From Xylanibacter muris (GTDB taxonomy: Bacteria; Bacteroidota; Bacteroidia; Bacteroidales; Bacteroidaceae): DNA of 64,000 nt. How positions within the stretch are numbered: position 1 is the stretch's first letter; the number at the start of each line of letters is the position of its first letter. Positions 17,034 through 27,283 of this stretch are shown piece by piece. The position numbers and the translations under genes were made by a program. The DNA is taken from positions 62,001 through 126,000 of the forward strand of contig NZ_JABKKF010000005.1 in NCBI RefSeq assembly GCF_013166605.1. The letters are read 5' to 3'. The notes below the pieces were generated by a model, which did no database searches, was not told where the DNA came from, and worked only from the letters and a program-made list of their open reading frames with translations.

Positions 17034-17411
17034 ATGTTTCAAAGAACCAAACGAATGTGCCGAAAGGCAATGGGATTCATCAACGGAATCTCCACCAAGG
17101 TAAAGATGCTCGCTATCATGCTGCTGTCCGGCACGACTGCAATGGCACAGAACTCCGCCGGCGACTACTCCGCCGGTACAAGTGCGTTGTCCACCGTCGC
17201 GGAGGAGATTGCCAAGTACGTGCCTATCATGGTCAAACTCTGTTACGCCATTGCCGGCGTCGTGGCCATCGTGGGCGCAATAAGCGTGTATATCGCCATG
17301 AACAACGAGGAGCAGGATGTCAAGAAGAAGATCATGATGGTCGTGGGAGCCTGTATCTTCTTGATCGCGGCGGCCAAGGCGTTGCCCCTGTTCTTCGGTA
17401 TTGTCGCTTAA
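17034..17411 (+). CDS. traE: TraE-family (DUF4134) protein, copy 2
   Basis: 125 residues: a longer, basic N-terminal region, a signal sequence ending TAMAQ near residue 39, and two membrane helices with a short charged loop (NNEEQDVKKK). It matches the canonical TraE of CTnDOT-like elements better than copy 1 does. Together with copy 1 it could supply two pilin-like subunits, or a major and a minor one. Confidence 0.85.
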   Translation: MFQRTKRMCRKAMGFINGISTKVKMLAIMLLSGTTAMAQNSAGDYSAGTSALSTVAEEIAKYVPIMVKLCYAIAGVVAIVGAISVYIAMNNEEQDVKKKIMMVVGACIFLIAAAKALPLFFGIVA

Positions 17412-17422
17412 ACTGACAGAGG

Positions 17423-17719
17423 ATGAAAGGCAAGGACGAACGTTATCCGGATTATCCGCTGTTCAAGGGGTTGCAACGGCCTCTTGAGTTTCTGGGCATT
17501 CAGGGACGATACATCTATTGGGCTGCAGCGACAACATGCGGAGCCATTGTCGGCTTCGTCGCCGCCTACTGCCTGATAGGTTTCGTTGCCGGCCTTGTCG
17601 TGCTGGCAGCCGTCGTATCGGCAGGCATCGTGCTCATCATCCTCAAACAGCGGAAGGGACTGCACAGCAAGAAGATCGCACCGGGTGTGTACGTCTATGC
17701 CCACTCGCGCAAGATCTGA
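17423..17719 (+). CDS. traF: TraF-family (DUF4133) protein
   Basis: 98 residues with two adjacent membrane helices (about 30-72). Conserved features of DUF4133 are visible: DYPLFKGLQRPLEFLGIQGRY at the start (VirB3-like) and GLHSKK near the end. VirB3-type proteins work with the VirB4 ATPase, encoded next. It starts 11 bases after traE copy 2. Confidence 0.85.
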   Translation: MKGKDERYPDYPLFKGLQRPLEFLGIQGRYIYWAAATTCGAIVGFVAAYCLIGFVAGLVVLAAVVSAGIVLIILKQRKGLHSKKIAPGVYVYAHSRKI

Positions 17720-17832
17720 CGAAAGAGAAACCATCACGGCAATGTGCATGGCTATATTGATTGTTGAACGCGGGCGGGTTTGTCTTGAGGCAAGGCGAAC
17801 CTGCCCCTATTTTTAATTACACGTATATCGAA

Positions 17833-20547
17833 ATGACCCTATACATTATCACAGCCTTTATCGCACTGTGCATCGGCATGGCCGTATCGGTCTATGCGTT
17901 CGGCACGGGCGGCAAGCGCAAGCGAATCTTCCAGGACATCTACTTTTCGGCGGAAGAGACGGACGGTGTGGGCGTGCTGTACACCAAGACCGGCGAATAT
18001 TCCGCTGTACTGAAAATAGAGAATCCGGTGCAGAAGTATTCGGCGGATATCGACTGCTACTACGAGTTCACGCACCTGTTCACCGCCCTTGCGCAGACAT
18101 TGGGCGAAGGGTACGCCATCCACAAGCAGGATATTTTCGTCAGGAAACGCTTTGAGAATGGAACGGACGGCAGACGGGAATTTCTCTCGGCGTCATACTT
18201 CCGTTATTTCGGTGGCCGCCCATACACAGACAGCCTTTGCTACCTGACCATCACGCAGGAGGCTAAGAAAAGCCGCCTTTTCTCGTTCGACAACAAGAAA
18301 TGGCGCGACTTCCTCGTGAAAATCCGCAAAGTACACGACCAATTGCGTGACAGCGGTGTGCAGGCCAGATTCCTGAACAAAGCCGAAGCAAGCGAGTATG
18401 TGGATCGCTACTTCGCCATGAATTTCAACGACCGCACCGTCTCGATGACAAACTTCAAGGCAGACGATGAGACCGTCTCTATGGGCGACAAGCGTTGCAA
18501 AGTGTACAGCCTCGTGGATGTGGATTGTGCCGCACTGCCGTCGTTGATCCGTCCCTACACGAATATCGAGGTAAACAATACCGAAATGCCGGTGGATTTG
18601 GTGTCGGTGGTAGATAGCATACCGAATGCCGAGACTGTGGTCTATAACCAAATCATCTTCCTGCCCAACCAAAAGCGGGAGCTGTCGCTGCTCGACAAGA
18701 AAAAGAACCGTCACGCGAGCATTCCCAACCCGAACAACCAGATGGCCGTCGAGGACATCAAGCGGGTTCAGGAGGTCATTGCCCGTGAGAGCAAGCAGCT
18801 TGTGTACAGTCATTTCAGCATGGTGGTGGCAGTACCGGCCGATGCCGACCTGCAAAAGTGTACGAACCACCTTGAAAACGCATTCGGGCGCATGGGTATC
18901 CATATCAGCAAACGAGCCTACAATCAATTAGAGCTGTTCGTGGGTGGATTTCCCGGCAACTGTTACTCCCTTAGTGAGGAGTATGACCGCTTCCTAACGC
19001 TTGGCGATGCGGCAACATGCCTGATGTACAAGGAACGCATCCAGCACAGCGAAGAGACACCGCTGAAAGTGTACTATACCGATCGTCAAGGCGTGCCGGT
19101 AGCGATTGACATCACGGGAAAAGAGGGAAAGAACAAACTGACGGACAACTCCAATTTTTTCTGTCTGGGGCCTTCGGGCAGCGGCAAGAGCTTTCATATG
19201 AACTCGGTCGTGCGCCAGCTTCATGAACAGAACACCGATGTCGTTATGGTAGATACCGGTAACTCTTATGAAGGTCTATGCGAGTATCTGGGTGGTAAGT
19301 ATATATCATATACAGAGGAAAAGCCTATCACGATGAATCCGTTCCGCATCAACCGGGAAGAGATGAACGTGGAGAAAACGGGCTTTCTGAAAAATCTTGT
19401 GCTGCTCATCTGGAAAGGGACGCAGGGAACGATTACCAAGACGGAAGACCGCCTGATAGAGCACGTCATCACGGAATATTACGATGCCTACTTCAACGGG
19501 TTCGAGGGTTTCACGCCCCAGCAACGGGAGGACTTGCGCAAAAGCCTTGTCATCGACGACCGCAATCGCGGCGAACAAAAGGGCGAAAGCGAGCAGGAAC
19601 GTGCCGCACGCATCGAGGACATCATAAACAAGATAGAAAGCAGACGCATGAAACTGAAAGTAAAAGAGCTTTCGTTCAATTCCTTCTATGAATACTCCGT
19701 GCAACGCATACCCGACATCTGCGATGAAAACCGCATTACGGGCATCGACATATCGACCTATCGCTATATGATGAAAGATTTTTACCGGGGTGGTAATCAC
19801 GACAAGACACTGAACGAGAACATGGACAGTTCGCTGTTCGATGAGACCTTTATCGTCTTTGAAATCGACAGTATAAAAGATGACCCTCTTCTTTTCCCTC
19901 TTGTTACGCTGATTATCATGGATGTATTCCTACAGAAAATGCGTATCAAGAAGGGTCGAAAGGTCTTGGTCATCGAAGAGGCGTGGAAAGCCATCGCCAG
20001 TCCGCTCATGGCGGAGTACATCAAGTTCATGTACAAGACAGCGCGTAAGTTCTGGGCAAGTGTCGGTGTGGTGACGCAGGAGATACAGGACATTATCGGC
20101 AGCGAAATCGTGAAAGAGGCCATCATCAACAACTCGGATGTGGTGATGCTGCTCGACCAGAGTAAGTTCCGTGAAAGGTTCGACACCATCAAGGCGATCC
20201 TTGGCTTGACCGATGTGGACTGCAAGAAAATTTTTACCATCAACCGCCTTGAGAACAAGGATGGACGCAGTTTTTTCCGGGAAGTCTTCATCCGTCGCGG
20301 CACGACCAGCGGAGTGTACGGTGTGGAAGAACCGCACGAGTGCTATATGACCTACACGACGGAACGGGCAGAGAAAGAGGCTCTGAAACTTTACAAGAAA
20401 GAGCTTCGGTGCAGCCATCAGGAAGCTATCGAGGCGTATTGCCGCGATTGGGAAGCCAGTGGCATCGGCAAGTCGCTGCCGTTCGCCCAAAAAGTAAACG
20501 AGGCCGGACATGTACTCAATCTCCGTTCCGTGCGTGAATCCCAATAA
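17833..20547 (+). CDS. traG: TraG-family VirB4-like conjugation ATPase
   Basis: 904 residues from the ATG at 17833; the frame is open from a TTG at 17761, but the ATG directly precedes a membrane helix (about 3-22). Walker A is GPSGSGKS at residues 446-453 and Walker B KVLVIEEAW is near 710. VirB4 ATPases energise pilus assembly and substrate transfer at the inner membrane. It is full length for the family and intact. The 113 bases between traF and this start hold no gene. Confidence 0.92.
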   Translation: MTLYIITAFIALCIGMAVSVYAFGTGGKRKRIFQDIYFSAEETDGVGVLYTKTGEYSAVLKIENPVQKYSADIDCYYEFTHLFTALAQTLGEGYAIHKQDIFVRKRFENGTDGRREFLSASYFRYFGGRPYTDSLCYLTITQEAKKSRLFSFDNKKWRDFLVKIRKVHDQLRDSGVQARFLNKAEASEYVDRYFAMNFNDRTVSMTNFKADDETVSMGDKRCKVYSLVDVDCAALPSLIRPYTNIEVNNTEMPVDLVSVVDSIPNAETVVYNQIIFLPNQKRELSLLDKKKNRHASIPNPNNQMAVEDIKRVQEVIARESKQLVYSHFSMVVAVPADADLQKCTNHLENAFGRMGIHISKRAYNQLELFVGGFPGNCYSLSEEYDRFLTLGDAATCLMYKERIQHSEETPLKVYYTDRQGVPVAIDITGKEGKNKLTDNSNFFCLGPSGSGKSFHMNSVVRQLHEQNTDVVMVDTGNSYEGLCEYLGGKYISYTEEKPITMNPFRINREEMNVEKTGFLKNLVLLIWKGTQGTITKTEDRLIEHVITEYYDAYFNGFEGFTPQQREDLRKSLVIDDRNRGEQKGESEQERAARIEDIINKIESRRMKLKVKELSFNSFYEYSVQRIPDICDENRITGIDISTYRYMMKDFYRGGNHDKTLNENMDSSLFDETFIVFEIDSIKDDPLLFPLVTLIIMDVFLQKMRIKKGRKVLVIEEAWKAIASPLMAEYIKFMYKTARKFWASVGVVTQEIQDIIGSEIVKEAIINNSDVVMLLDQSKFRERFDTIKAILGLTDVDCKKIFTINRLENKDGRSFFREVFIRRGTTSGVYGVEEPHECYMTYTTERAEKEALKLYKKELRCSHQEAIEAYCRDWEASGIGKSLPFAQKVNEAGHVLNLRSVRESQ

Positions 20548-20558
20548 ATACGGTTGAT

Positions 20559-23096
20559 ATGAAACGACTACTCCTGATTCTGACAATCGTCTCGGTCTCA
20601 CTCTGCCAGAGTGTACATGCACAGTATTACAGTGTGAACTACGACACACGCACCGTTGCGGCAATGGTAGCCGCTTTCGGTACGGAAGCCATTGCTGAAG
20701 GATACTATCGGGAGCAGGTCGATGACATCCTGAAGCACTACACGGCGGCAGAGGTTGCCGCAGCCGGAATATTCGCCTCCAAATTCTTGGAGCATAAAGC
20801 CCTGACCGACCTCGGTATATGGAACAGCCGCACGGAAAACTATTATTACCGGCGCATCTACCGGATGGTCGCGGAGAAAATCATGCCCAAGATATGGGTC
20901 GTAGCGAAACAGATGCTTCACTCGCCGCAGACGGCTATCTATTGGGGCAGCTACCTGATGAAGATCTGCGACGATACCAAAAGCCTGTGTATGCAGTTCG
21001 AGAGTGTGGTGACCAACAGCACGCTGACCTTCTCGGACATCGCGTTCCTCGAAATCAATCCGGATATTGCCCCCTTGCTGAAACTGTCGGAAGCCGGTAA
21101 CATCGACTGGCAGCGTATAATGGACGACCTTGCCCGTGTACCGAACCGCTTTACGCGCGAGAACCTGCAAAACGACCTTGACAACCTTTACAACATGGGG
21201 GTCGGTCTTGCGACTGCCGGCATCGCCAACATCGGCGACGCGCTATTGCCCCAAAGTGCCTTCCACGAACTGATGAACGGCAAACTCGGAGCTATCGTCA
21301 CCCTGTATGACCACTACGGTGGTTTGCTTGAGCAGGCGGAGAACGGCATCGGAGCAATGTTGCTCGATAAAATCGGAGGCACGGATAATGTTGCCGGACT
21401 GTTCGGCTTCGGGAACTATGACCTTGCCGGATGGATGAGCGACTACCTGAGCGAGGCCACAGGAAGCTATTACACACAGCGGTGGTATATCGCCCGGCGC
21501 GACCAAGGAAGCGTATCGCTGTGCGACTACTATCCTCCGACGGATGATAACAGCATCCTGAACGGAAGCGCATGGGTACGTTTCAACACCAGCGACCCGA
21601 ATTTCTATCCCAATGCCTCGCAACGGGAACAGGTGCTCGCCAACTCGGAAAACCATGCCGGTTGGTCGAGAAACCGCGTGCAGCAGTTGAACAACCGGAA
21701 CGACGGGTTCAGCTACAGCATCAACTACTGGATGAGTGCCTATATCATCAGCAAGAAAAACAAGCAGACCAAGAAAGCATACGCATACGAAATCCATGTG
21801 AGCAAGAGCTGGAACAAGGAAGAGGTAGTCTATGAGGATGTCTTCGATTCCTACTCTATGGACTTGAACACGTTTCGGGCGCAACTGAACGTGCGGCTTG
21901 CGGAGTTCAACGAGAATGAGGACGGCTATACTTATTATATATCCTCCGGTGCGCGGAACTATTATCAGGCAACGGACGCTGCCAAACTGAAAGGATGCGA
22001 GAGCGTGACCATCAGCGTGACCTGTTCCGACGGAGTGACGCTCGGACAAGGCTCCACGCAGTACAAGTGCCGCAAGTGCGGCAGCTCACTGAACGCCCAC
22101 ACCAAGGAGTGCGCCATGCAGACTTCGGTCACGGAAAATAACCTTGACCTCTCGGAGCTGGATGCGATGTTGAGCGAGGCGAATACCAAAGTCTCCGCAC
22201 TTGAAGCACAAATCAGGGCTTTGGAAGACGAGAACGCCATACTGCTGAAAAAAATCAGTACGGCAAGCATCGAGGATGCGGCGGTCTATCGCCAGCAATA
22301 CAATGCGAACAAGACACGGATAGACGGCTTGAAAGGTGAACTGGCGGAATGGAAGAAAAAACAATCCGATTATACTCAGGCAAAATCGGAAGCCGCAGAC
22401 GACAACAGCGTGGCGACGGATGATTATTACCGCATCCCGGCCATCATGCAGGACTGCAAGGCGGCATACAGCCTTACGTGGCAGGACGGCGGAGCATGGA
22501 ACGGTTACTCGTATGTACGCAAGGCGACGATGCCGAATATCAACGGCATCATCACGTTCAGGGCAACGGTCTCGATAGCCCGTAAACCGAAATATTTTCT
22601 GGGAATCAAGATACACCGCGCCATTATACAGATACGGTGGGAGCTGACTTCGGAATATTCCGACACGCACGTCGCTGACGTACTGACCTTAGACCCGAAT
22701 CTGTCCGATGCGGAGAAAAGCAAAATAGTGAACGACCGCATCGCGGAAATTGCCCGTGAACACCCCTCGTGCAAGATAACGACAGAATATGCCCGTACCA
22801 CACCTGCGGAGGAAACACCGACCGGGGATGTATATCATCTGCTGTGGTCGAGTGACCGTCTCGAAATAGCAAGGGAGGTGGATTCTCGTATCACGAAGAT
22901 ATACGCTGACCTTGTGTCCTTGGAGAAAATGATGCACTACAAACGGAGCATCCTCGATGTGATGAAGGATGTGCTGCCCGGCCTGGATATGGATGCCGGA
23001 CGCCGGCTGACGCTTGTGGAAGAGTGCCATGACCGCTGGGTGGAGAACGCACGGACACTCCGGAACAGGGTTGAAAGAAAGGAGGAACGGCAATGA
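20559..23096 (+). CDS. Large exported protein of the tra operon
   Basis: 845 residues with a signal peptide ending SVHAQ (about residue 21). The middle has a four-cysteine zinc ribbon (YKCRKCGSSL, then KEC) and a coiled coil (about 535-580, SELDAMLSEANTKVSALEAQ), followed by a YxxP-rich region. It lies where TraH/TraI-type genes occur, between the VirB4 ATPase and TraJ. I recognise no family. Export and position suggest a periplasmic or surface component of the transfer channel. Confidence 0.65.
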   Translation: MKRLLLILTIVSVSLCQSVHAQYYSVNYDTRTVAAMVAAFGTEAIAEGYYREQVDDILKHYTAAEVAAAGIFASKFLEHKALTDLGIWNSRTENYYYRRIYRMVAEKIMPKIWVVAKQMLHSPQTAIYWGSYLMKICDDTKSLCMQFESVVTNSTLTFSDIAFLEINPDIAPLLKLSEAGNIDWQRIMDDLARVPNRFTRENLQNDLDNLYNMGVGLATAGIANIGDALLPQSAFHELMNGKLGAIVTLYDHYGGLLEQAENGIGAMLLDKIGGTDNVAGLFGFGNYDLAGWMSDYLSEATGSYYTQRWYIARRDQGSVSLCDYYPPTDDNSILNGSAWVRFNTSDPNFYPNASQREQVLANSENHAGWSRNRVQQLNNRNDGFSYSINYWMSAYIISKKNKQTKKAYAYEIHVSKSWNKEEVVYEDVFDSYSMDLNTFRAQLNVRLAEFNENEDGYTYYISSGARNYYQATDAAKLKGCESVTISVTCSDGVTLGQGSTQYKCRKCGSSLNAHTKECAMQTSVTENNLDLSELDAMLSEANTKVSALEAQIRALEDENAILLKKISTASIEDAAVYRQQYNANKTRIDGLKGELAEWKKKQSDYTQAKSEAADDNSVATDDYYRIPAIMQDCKAAYSLTWQDGGAWNGYSYVRKATMPNINGIITFRATVSIARKPKYFLGIKIHRAIIQIRWELTSEYSDTHVADVLTLDPNLSDAEKSKIVNDRIAEIAREHPSCKITTEYARTTPAEETPTGDVYHLLWSSDRLEIAREVDSRITKIYADLVSLEKMMHYKRSILDVMKDVLPGLDMDAGRRLTLVEECHDRWVENARTLRNRVERKEERQ

Positions 23097-23818
23097 GACG
23101 GAATCTGATTATAATCCTCATGCTGGTTGTCCTGCTGCCCGGTATCGCCAAAGCGCAGTGGACTTTCGATGTGGTTTCCGTCGAAGCCTACATCAATGAC
23201 CATAAGAAGCAACGCAGCCTGCTGCTTGCACGCAGCACTTTGGAATACAGCAATAAACTGTTGCACGAGTACAGCCGGAAGGAAGTCGGGAATTATAAGG
23301 AACTGAACGTAGATCTCGACCGGTACACCCGTGCGTTCGACGTCATCGACGTGATGTACCAGTCGTTACGCACGGTGCTGAATGTAAAGAACACTTATAC
23401 GGCAGTCAGCGACCGCATTGGTGACTACAAGGATTTGCTGGATGACTTCAATAAGAAAATCCTGAAACGAGGGCACATCGAATCCGCCGACACGCTGATT
23501 CTTGCCATCAACGCAAGGGGGCTGCGAGCGATTGCCGCCGAGGGCGAACAGCTATACAAGTCGGTGAGTGACCTCGTGCTGTACGCCACAGGTGCGGCAG
23601 CCTGTTCGACCAGTGACCTGTTGATGGTGCTGGAGGCGATCAACCGGTCGTTGGACAACATCGAGCGGCATCTGAACCGGGCGTATATCGAGACATGGCG
23701 GTACATACAGGTTCGTATAGGCTACTGGAAAGCAAAAGTATATCGCTCACGCACCAAGCAGGAGATTCTTGACGATGCCTTCGGGCGGTGGCGCGGAGCC
23801 GGAAGATTGGAACATTAA
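23093..23818 (+). CDS. Exported helical Tra protein, RW-tail paralogue 1
   Basis: 241 residues; its ATGA overlaps the previous stop. A signal peptide ends KAQ (about residue 22), and the rest is largely helical, as in DUF4141/VirB5-like proteins. The C-terminus DDAFGRWRGAG matches the end pattern of three other exported proteins of the element (23838, 56218, 56940). A role as a minor pilus or periplasmic assembly protein is inferred. Confidence 0.65.
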   Translation: MRRNLIIILMLVVLLPGIAKAQWTFDVVSVEAYINDHKKQRSLLLARSTLEYSNKLLHEYSRKEVGNYKELNVDLDRYTRAFDVIDVMYQSLRTVLNVKNTYTAVSDRIGDYKDLLDDFNKKILKRGHIESADTLILAINARGLRAIAAEGEQLYKSVSDLVLYATGAAACSTSDLLMVLEAINRSLDNIERHLNRAYIETWRYIQVRIGYWKAKVYRSRTKQEILDDAFGRWRGAGRLEH

Positions 23819-23837
23819 CGATAAAAGGGAAAAGAAT

Positions 23838-24614
23838 ATGAACAGAAGATTTTTACTCATGGCGGTTGCTGTTGTTGCGACGTCGGCCGCACACGCGCAG
23901 TATGTAACGTACAACCACGATTCGTCAAAGCAGAATCAGGTCACGGTCATGGAAACGGGCACGGGGGCACTGTCGCCCGACCTCTATTATTCCGTGCTTC
24001 ACAACAAATACAAAAAGTCGGCGGCGGCCAAGAACAAACTCTCGTTCCGCACGCTCGCAGGTATCAATCTATACAATCAGACGGATGAAGCGGAAGCCAT
24101 CGACTCCGCTCTGGTCAAGCGTGCGAAAATCGAGGCGTTGAATGTCGCCGACCGGCAAGTGGACATTGCATGGCTCGCCGAGGGCAGTAAAGTCAATGGA
24201 GAGATGGAACGGTTCAAACGCAACATCGACCGCATCCTCCTGTCCGGCGGTACTCCGTCAGACAAAGAGCGGTGGACGGAATACTACCGTGTATATCAGT
24301 GTGCCATCGACGCTACGAAAGATGCCTATATGCCCAATGCACAACGCAAGAAGGAGTATCTGCGCATCTATGGGGATGTGGCGAGACAGAATGAAACGCT
24401 CGTGTTGTTCCTTGCCAAACGGCAGAATGCCGGTGTGACAAGTGCGCTGCTGAACGTAACGGACAACCGCACCCTGCATAAGGGCGGCATTGTCCGCAAT
24501 GCCATGAGCCGGTGGCAGGAATCGCGACTTGCGGTGCGAGGTGCGCAGTCGGGCGGCAACGGGAACAACGGAGGTGACAGCGACGGGGATGAGACGGTAA
24601 ACAGAGGAAAATAA
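23838..24614 (+). CDS. Exported Tra protein, RW-tail paralogue 2
   Basis: 258 residues from the ATG at 23838. A signal peptide ends SAAHAQ (about 22). The mature protein is helical and charged, with RNAMSRWQESR near the end and a Gly/Asn/Asp-rich tail (about 235-258). It precedes traJ by 11 bases. It falls in the TraI (DUF4141) slot by order, but the assignment is only positional. Confidence 0.6.
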   Translation: MNRRFLLMAVAVVATSAAHAQYVTYNHDSSKQNQVTVMETGTGALSPDLYYSVLHNKYKKSAAAKNKLSFRTLAGINLYNQTDEAEAIDSALVKRAKIEALNVADRQVDIAWLAEGSKVNGEMERFKRNIDRILLSGGTPSDKERWTEYYRVYQCAIDATKDAYMPNAQRKKEYLRIYGDVARQNETLVLFLAKRQNAGVTSALLNVTDNRTLHKGGIVRNAMSRWQESRLAVRGAQSGGNGNNGGDSDGDETVNRGK

Positions 24615-24625
24615 AAATACGGGCT

Positions 24626-25759
24626 ATGGCAAACGGAGATATACTTTCGGATTTCGGCATCAACCTATTGGAAGAGGAAATAGATGATGTCATTTTTCAG
24701 ACCAATGAGTTCCTGACGGATGCGACCTTTACCGGCGCACAGGGACCTTTCTGGTGGATTTTGCAGATGTGCATGGCTCTGGCGGCCCTCTTCTCTATTG
24801 TCATGGCGGCAGGTATCGCCTACAAGATGATGGTGAAGCACGAGCCGCTGGACGTGATGAAGTTGCTCAGACCGTTGGCCGTGTCGATTATCATCTGCTG
24901 GTGGTATCCACCTGCGGACACGGGAATGGCAGGTAGTAGAAGCAACTGGTGCTTCCTCGATTTCCTGTCCTATATCCCGAACTGCATCGGATCGTACACG
25001 CACGATTTGTACGAGGCCGAAGCCTCACAGATTTCGGACAGGTTCGAGGAGGTGCAGCAACTCATCCATGTACGGGACACGATGTACACGAACCTGCAGG
25101 CGCAGGCCGATGTCGCCCACACGGGAACTTCTGACCCAAACCTGATAGAGGCGACAATGGAACAGACCGGCGTGGACGAGGTAACAAACATGGAGAAGGA
25201 CGCATCGAAACTTTGGTTCACATCACTGACAGCAGGCGTCATCGTGGGGATAGACAAAATCATCATGCTGATTGCCCTTGTCGTGTTCCGTATCGGATGG
25301 TGGGCAACCATCTACTGTCAGCAGATCCTACTCGGTATGCTGACGATATTCGGCCCGATACAATGGGCGTTCAGCATCTTGCCGAAATGGGAAGGTGCTT
25401 GGGCGAAGTGGCTGACACGCTACCTGACGGTGCATTTCTACGGGGCTATGCTCTACTTCGTCGGGTTTTATGTCTTGCTGCTCTTTGACATTGTGTTGTG
25501 CATCCAAATCGAGAACCTGACCGCAATCACAGCCAGTGAGCAGACGATGGCTGCTTACCTGCAAAACTCGTTCTTCTCGGCCGGCTACTTGATGGCGGCA
25601 AGCATCGTGGCTTTGAAATGTCTGAACCTCGTGCCGGACTTGGCAGCATGGATGATACCTGAAGGCGACACGGCATTCTCTACCCGAAACTTCGGCGAAG
25701 GTGTGGCGCAGCAGGCCAAAATGACAGCTACCGGAGCGATGGGTGGAATAATGAGGTAA
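24626..25759 (+). CDS. traJ: TraJ-family (VirB6/TrbL-like) membrane protein
   Basis: 377 residues with five to six membrane segments, a Trp-rich central region (FGPIQWAFSILPKWEGAW) and a Gly-rich end. This matches the TraJ protein of Bacteroidetes conjugative transposons, which by topology corresponds to VirB6, the polytopic inner-membrane part of the channel. It is followed by traK after 29 bases. Confidence 0.85.
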   Translation: MANGDILSDFGINLLEEEIDDVIFQTNEFLTDATFTGAQGPFWWILQMCMALAALFSIVMAAGIAYKMMVKHEPLDVMKLLRPLAVSIIICWWYPPADTGMAGSRSNWCFLDFLSYIPNCIGSYTHDLYEAEASQISDRFEEVQQLIHVRDTMYTNLQAQADVAHTGTSDPNLIEATMEQTGVDEVTNMEKDASKLWFTSLTAGVIVGIDKIIMLIALVVFRIGWWATIYCQQILLGMLTIFGPIQWAFSILPKWEGAWAKWLTRYLTVHFYGAMLYFVGFYVLLLFDIVLCIQIENLTAITASEQTMAAYLQNSFFSAGYLMAASIVALKCLNLVPDLAAWMIPEGDTAFSTRNFGEGVAQQAKMTATGAMGGIMR

Positions 25760-25788
25760 ATGATTGAATTTATAAATATTTGACAACT

Positions 25789-26403
25789 ATGGTTATAAAG
25801 AACTTGGAAAACAAAATCAAGCTGGTGGGCATTATCTGCACCGCGTTCCTTGCGGGGTGCATCATCATCAGCGTATCAAGCATCTGGACGGCTCGCACGA
25901 TGGTCACGGATGCGCAGAAAAAGGTATATGTTCTGGACGGCAACGTGCCAATCCTCGTGAACCGCACGACAATGGACGAAACGCTCGACGTGGAAGCCAA
26001 GAGCCATGTGGAGATGTTCCACCATTTCTTTTTTACGCTGCCTCCGGACGACAAATATATCCGCTACACGATGGAGAAAGCGATGTACCTGGTGGATGAG
26101 ACAGGACTGGCACAGTACAACACGCTCAAAGAAAAGGGATTTTACTCCAATATATTGGGGACGAGTTCGGTATTCTCCATCTACTGTGACAGCATAGCTT
26201 TCAATAAGGAAAAGATGGAGTTCACCTACTACGGGCGTCAGCGTATCGAGCGGCGGAGCAATATCCTCATGCGTGAACTGGTCACGGCGGGACAGCTCAA
26301 GCGCGTGCCCCGGACAGAGAACAATCCGCACGGGCTGCTCATCGTGAACTGGCGCACGCTGTTGAACAAAGACATCGAACAGAAGACGAAAGCCAATTAT
26401 TAA
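25789..26403 (+). CDS. traK: TraK-family (VirB8-like) protein
   Basis: 204 residues from the ATG at 25789; the in-frame TTG at 25780 is unlikely. One N-terminal membrane helix (about 10-32) and a periplasmic domain containing SHVEMFHHFFFTLPPD and FYSNILGTSSVFSIYCDS, both typical of TraK. It corresponds to VirB8, an inner-membrane scaffold. Confidence 0.88.
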   Translation: MVIKNLENKIKLVGIICTAFLAGCIIISVSSIWTARTMVTDAQKKVYVLDGNVPILVNRTTMDETLDVEAKSHVEMFHHFFFTLPPDDKYIRYTMEKAMYLVDETGLAQYNTLKEKGFYSNILGTSSVFSIYCDSIAFNKEKMEFTYYGRQRIERRSNILMRELVTAGQLKRVPRTENNPHGLLIVNWRTLLNKDIEQKTKANY

Positions 26404-26415
26404 ACAGCAGTAGTT

Positions 26416-26784
26416 ATGAATATCAAGGGATTCAGACGGATGTTGTTCGGTGAGAAAATGCCGGACAAGAATGATCCGCAATACAAAGACCGCTACGAAC
26501 GGGAAGTGACAGCCGGGCGCAAGTTCGCCCAAGCGACACGCATCGACAAGGCGGCCGCCAAAGTCCAAGGATTTGCCAACGCGCACCGGACGCTGTTCTT
26601 AGTCATCATCTTCGGATTCGCAATCGGAGGTTTCGTGTGGAATATCTACCGTCTCACGGTGGCGTACCATTACAGCCACACGACGCGCACGGCAACGGAG
26701 ATGCAGGATTCGGTGCTGCGGGAGCGACACAAAAGGCTGCAAAGAATTGAAATGAGGGAAAACAAAGCGGATGAACCGCAATAA
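26416..26784 (+). CDS. traL: TraL-like small membrane protein
   Basis: 122 residues: a charged N-terminal third, one membrane helix (about 60-80, LFLVIIFGFAIGGFVW), and a basic helical tail. Its position directly after traK, its size and its topology match TraL of CTnDOT-type systems. It overlaps the following methylase gene by 14 bases. Confidence 0.65.
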   Translation: MNIKGFRRMLFGEKMPDKNDPQYKDRYEREVTAGRKFAQATRIDKAAAKVQGFANAHRTLFLVIIFGFAIGGFVWNIYRLTVAYHYSHTTRTATEMQDSVLRERHKRLQRIEMRENKADEPQ

Positions 26785-27277
26785 AACAGTGCCTATGAAT
26801 ACACGGTTTGAAAAATCAGCCCATTCGTCCGACGAATGGTACACGCCTAAAGAGGTATTGGAAGCATTGGGGAAGTTCGACCTTGACCCTTGTGCCCCCA
26901 TTCGTCCGCTGTGGCCGACGGCCGAGGTCATGTATGACCGGAACATGGACGGACTGTCGCGGAAATGGGAAGGGCGTGTATGGCTCAATCCTCCATATTC
27001 GCGCCCTCTTATCGAACTGTTTGTCCGAAAACTGGCGGAGCATGGCAACGGTATCGCGTTATTGTTCAACCGCTGCGACTCAAAGATGTTTCAAGATGTC
27101 ATCTTCGATAAAGCGGACGGAATGAAATTCCTGCGCCACCGTATCCGGTTTTACCGTCCGGATGGGACGCGAGGTGATTCTCCCGGCTGCGGAAGCATCC
27201 TGATCGCTTTCGGAAAGGAGAATGCAGAGGTGCTGAAAAACTGCGCCATTGAAGGCAAGTATGTACAAATCAATTAA
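26771..27277 (+). CDS. Phage-type DNA N6-adenine methyltransferase
   Basis: 168 residues. SDEWYTPKEVLEALGKFDLDPCA is the start of the phage Dam-like family (PF05869), and NPPYSRPLI is the catalytic (D/N)PPY motif. The family uses a compact fold in which the SAM site is less obvious. It would methylate adenine in the element's DNA, perhaps to protect it in a new host. It starts inside traL and ends just before traM, so it is expressed with the transfer genes. An ATG at 26795 is an alternative start. Confidence 0.85.
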   Translation: MNRNKTVPMNTRFEKSAHSSDEWYTPKEVLEALGKFDLDPCAPIRPLWPTAEVMYDRNMDGLSRKWEGRVWLNPPYSRPLIELFVRKLAEHGNGIALLFNRCDSKMFQDVIFDKADGMKFLRHRIRFYRPDGTRGDSPGCGSILIAFGKENAEVLKNCAIEGKYVQIN

Positions 27278-27283
27278 ATACGC

